Shown here: positions 6,354 through 7,267 of the stretch, in pieces
How the letters are laid out: the number at the start of each line of letters is the position of its first letter
Numbering within the stretch: the first letter of the stretch is position 1
Source of the DNA: an uncultured Haloferula sp.
GTDB taxonomy: Bacteria; Verrucomicrobiota; Verrucomicrobiae; Verrucomicrobiales; Akkermansiaceae
Reading direction: 5' to 3'
NCBI GenBank assembly: GCA_946481625.1
Contig: CAMLOZ010000170.1
Span: 1 to 7,267, forward strand
DNA: 7,267 bases
Made by a program: the position numbers and the translations under genes
The notes under the pieces: model-generated
What the model was told of the DNA's origin: nothing
The model's input: the letters and a program-made list of their open reading frames with translations, nothing else
Database searches by the model: none

Positions 6354-7267
6354 GCTCCGCCGCCATGCGAATCCCCGCCGCCTTGTGCAGCGTTTCTTCG
6401 TACTCCTTCTCCGGATCGGAGTCCGCGACGATCCCTGCTCCCACATGGTAGCTCAGCATGTTCCCTTCCCGGACGAGCGTCCGGATCGCGATGCTGAACT
6501 GGCTCTCCCCGTGGTAGCCCAGATAACCGATCGCCCCGCAATAAACCCCGCGCGGGACGCTCTCCAGCTCGCGGATGATTTCCATCGCCCGCCTTTTCGG
6601 AGCGCCGGTGATACTCCCTCCTGGGAAACACTCCGCCAGCGCATCGACATGGCTGACATCCTGCCGCAGCGTTCCCGTGACCGTGGACACCAGGTGATGG
6701 ACCTGCCCCAGCGTCTCCAATTGCAGCATTTCCGCCACGTGCACGCTGCCGTACTCGCATACCTGCCCCAGATCGTTGCGCAGCAGGTCGGTGATCATCA
6801 CCAGCTCCGCGATCTCCTTCGGGCTCGTCTGCAGCTCGTAGGCCGACCTCCGGTCCTCGTCCGGATCGGCATGCCGCGGCCGCGTCCCCTTGATCGGCCG
6901 CGTCTCGATCCCGCGCCCCGAAAGCCGCAGGAAAGTTTCCGGTGAAGATGAGAGTATCTCTTTGTCAATCAAAGAGATATAAGCGGCAAGCGGCGCGGGT
7001 GAGCACTCGCGCAACGCTTCATACAGGCCAAAAAAGGCCACTCCCTCGACCCTCGCCCGGAACGCTTGGGTCAGGTTCACCTGATAGATATCCCCCGCCG
7101 CGATCCACTCCTGGATCCGCCTCACCCCCTCCAGGAACTCCTCCCGCCTCATCAGCGGCTCGAATTCCCCGACCACCGCCCGCGCCTCCACCGGCACCCG
7201 CATCTCCTCCGAAAGCGACCCCGCCTCATGCCAGCGCCCGCTCCGGTGATCGAAGACCAGCATCTCC
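6340..7267 (-). CDS. pabB: Aminodeoxychorismate synthase component I (PabB), N-terminal part outside window
   Basis: This is the C-terminal 308 codons of a chorismate-binding enzyme. With the glutamine amidotransferase PabA, PabB aminates chorismate to 4-amino-4-deoxychorismate, the precursor of p-aminobenzoate and folate, in the cytoplasm. Counting from the first Met in the window (7263), visible signatures are GDIYQVNLTQ (58-67), ILSSSPETF (103-111), PIKGTRP (123-129), DLLRNDLG (159-166), FPGGSITGAPK (213-223), GAIGYLGY (243-250) and AGIVADSDPEKEYEET (276-291). The Lys in PIKGT (Lys125) marks PabB; anthranilate synthase TrpE has PIAGT there, so TrpE is unlikely. PabB proteins run to roughly 450 residues, so about 150 N-terminal residues lie beyond the window; the Met at 7263 is not the start. 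There is no C-terminal PabC fusion. The stop TAG (6342-6340) lies 4 bp from the convergent gene's stop. An AT-rich perfect hairpin lies inside the gene at 6955-6979. Confidence 0.95.
   Translation of the reverse strand, partial: EMLVFDHRSGRWHEAGSLSEEMRVPVEARAVVGEFEPLMRREEFLEGVRRIQEWIAAGDIYQVNLTQAFRARVEGVAFFGLYEALRECSPAPLAAYISLIDKEILSSSPETFLRLSGRGIETRPIKGTRPRHADPDEDRRSAYELQTSPKEIAELVMITDLLRNDLGQVCEYGSVHVAEMLQLETLGQVHHLVSTVTGTLRQDVSHVDALAECFPGGSITGAPKRRAMEIIRELESVPRGVYCGAIGYLGYHGESQFSIAIRTLVREGNMLSYHVGAGIVADSDPEKEYEETLHKAAGIRMAAERYRQ
6955..6979. repeat. Perfect 10-bp inverted repeat inside pabB
   Basis: TATCTCTTTG and CAAAGAGATA pair perfectly around the 5-base loop TCAAT. It lies in the coding sequence for YISLIDKEI, just before the conserved SSSPETF motif. 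The hairpin and the next few codons are AT-rich (TCT, TTG, ATT, AAA, ATA, TCA), in contrast to the GC-ending codons around them. It keeps the reading frame and the family motif, so the gene looks intact. Function unknown. Confidence 0.7.

Noticed and set aside
7025..7038. GGCC-A6-GGCC mini-palindrome in pabB
   Set aside because: Only a 4-bp stem, and the bases encode ordinary family residues (AFFGL).
7261..7263. ATG at the right edge as the pabB start
   Set aside because: The frame stays open to the window edge, and PabB needs about 150 more N-terminal residues, so this is an internal Met.
1..7267. tRNA, rRNA, CRISPR arrays, insertion sequences, phage or defence genes
   Set aside because: Looked for clover-leaf-like segments, regularly spaced DNA repeats, transposase or integrase motifs and terminal inverted repeats; found none.

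Overview
The window is GC-rich bacterial chromosome with four genes that I consider real. The gene set points to a free-living, polysaccharide-degrading, Gram-negative-type bacterium, most likely in the Verrucomicrobia/PVC group. The clues are a very large secreted GH13 enzyme whose visible end runs into an Asp-rich DLDDDDDGL calcium-binding-type motif, an exported protein built of W..DP..A..WL helical repeats, and very high GC at third codon positions. This placement is inference from style and not a database match.

Layout. Positions 1-4052 (minus) hold the 5' part of a giant secreted alpha-amylase-family protein. It has a signal peptide and a complete GH13 catalytic domain with all three catalytic acids, followed by more than 750 residues of beta-rich accessory domains. 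It has no stop codon inside the window and continues past position 1. Positions 4053-4329 are its leader and the tail of the next gene, with two hairpins and two doubtful small ORFs. Positions 4330-5526 (minus) encode a 398-residue exported or membrane-anchored protein of unknown function made of about 32-residue helical repeats. Positions 5527-5843 are a divergent intergenic region with a perfect 7-bp inverted repeat and promoter-like hexamers. Positions 5844-6335 (plus) encode a 163-residue single-pass membrane protein of unknown function. Positions 6340-7267 (minus) hold the 3' part of pabB, the chorismate-amination subunit of folate synthesis, convergent with the previous gene across a 4-bp gap.

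The genes do not form one obvious pathway. The amylase is a secreted catabolic enzyme, pabB is housekeeping cofactor biosynthesis, and the other two are uncharacterised envelope-associated proteins. The repeat-protein gene and the amylase share a strand but are 277 bp apart with a hairpin between them, so they are probably separate units. I see no mobile element, CRISPR array, tRNA, rRNA, phage gene or defence system, and nothing that makes a convincing new multi-gene system. The items most worth a second look are a perfect 10-bp AT-rich hairpin inside pabB, the operator-like inverted repeat at 5647-5671, and the absence of clear ribosome binding sites with -10-like hexamers lying almost on the start codons.
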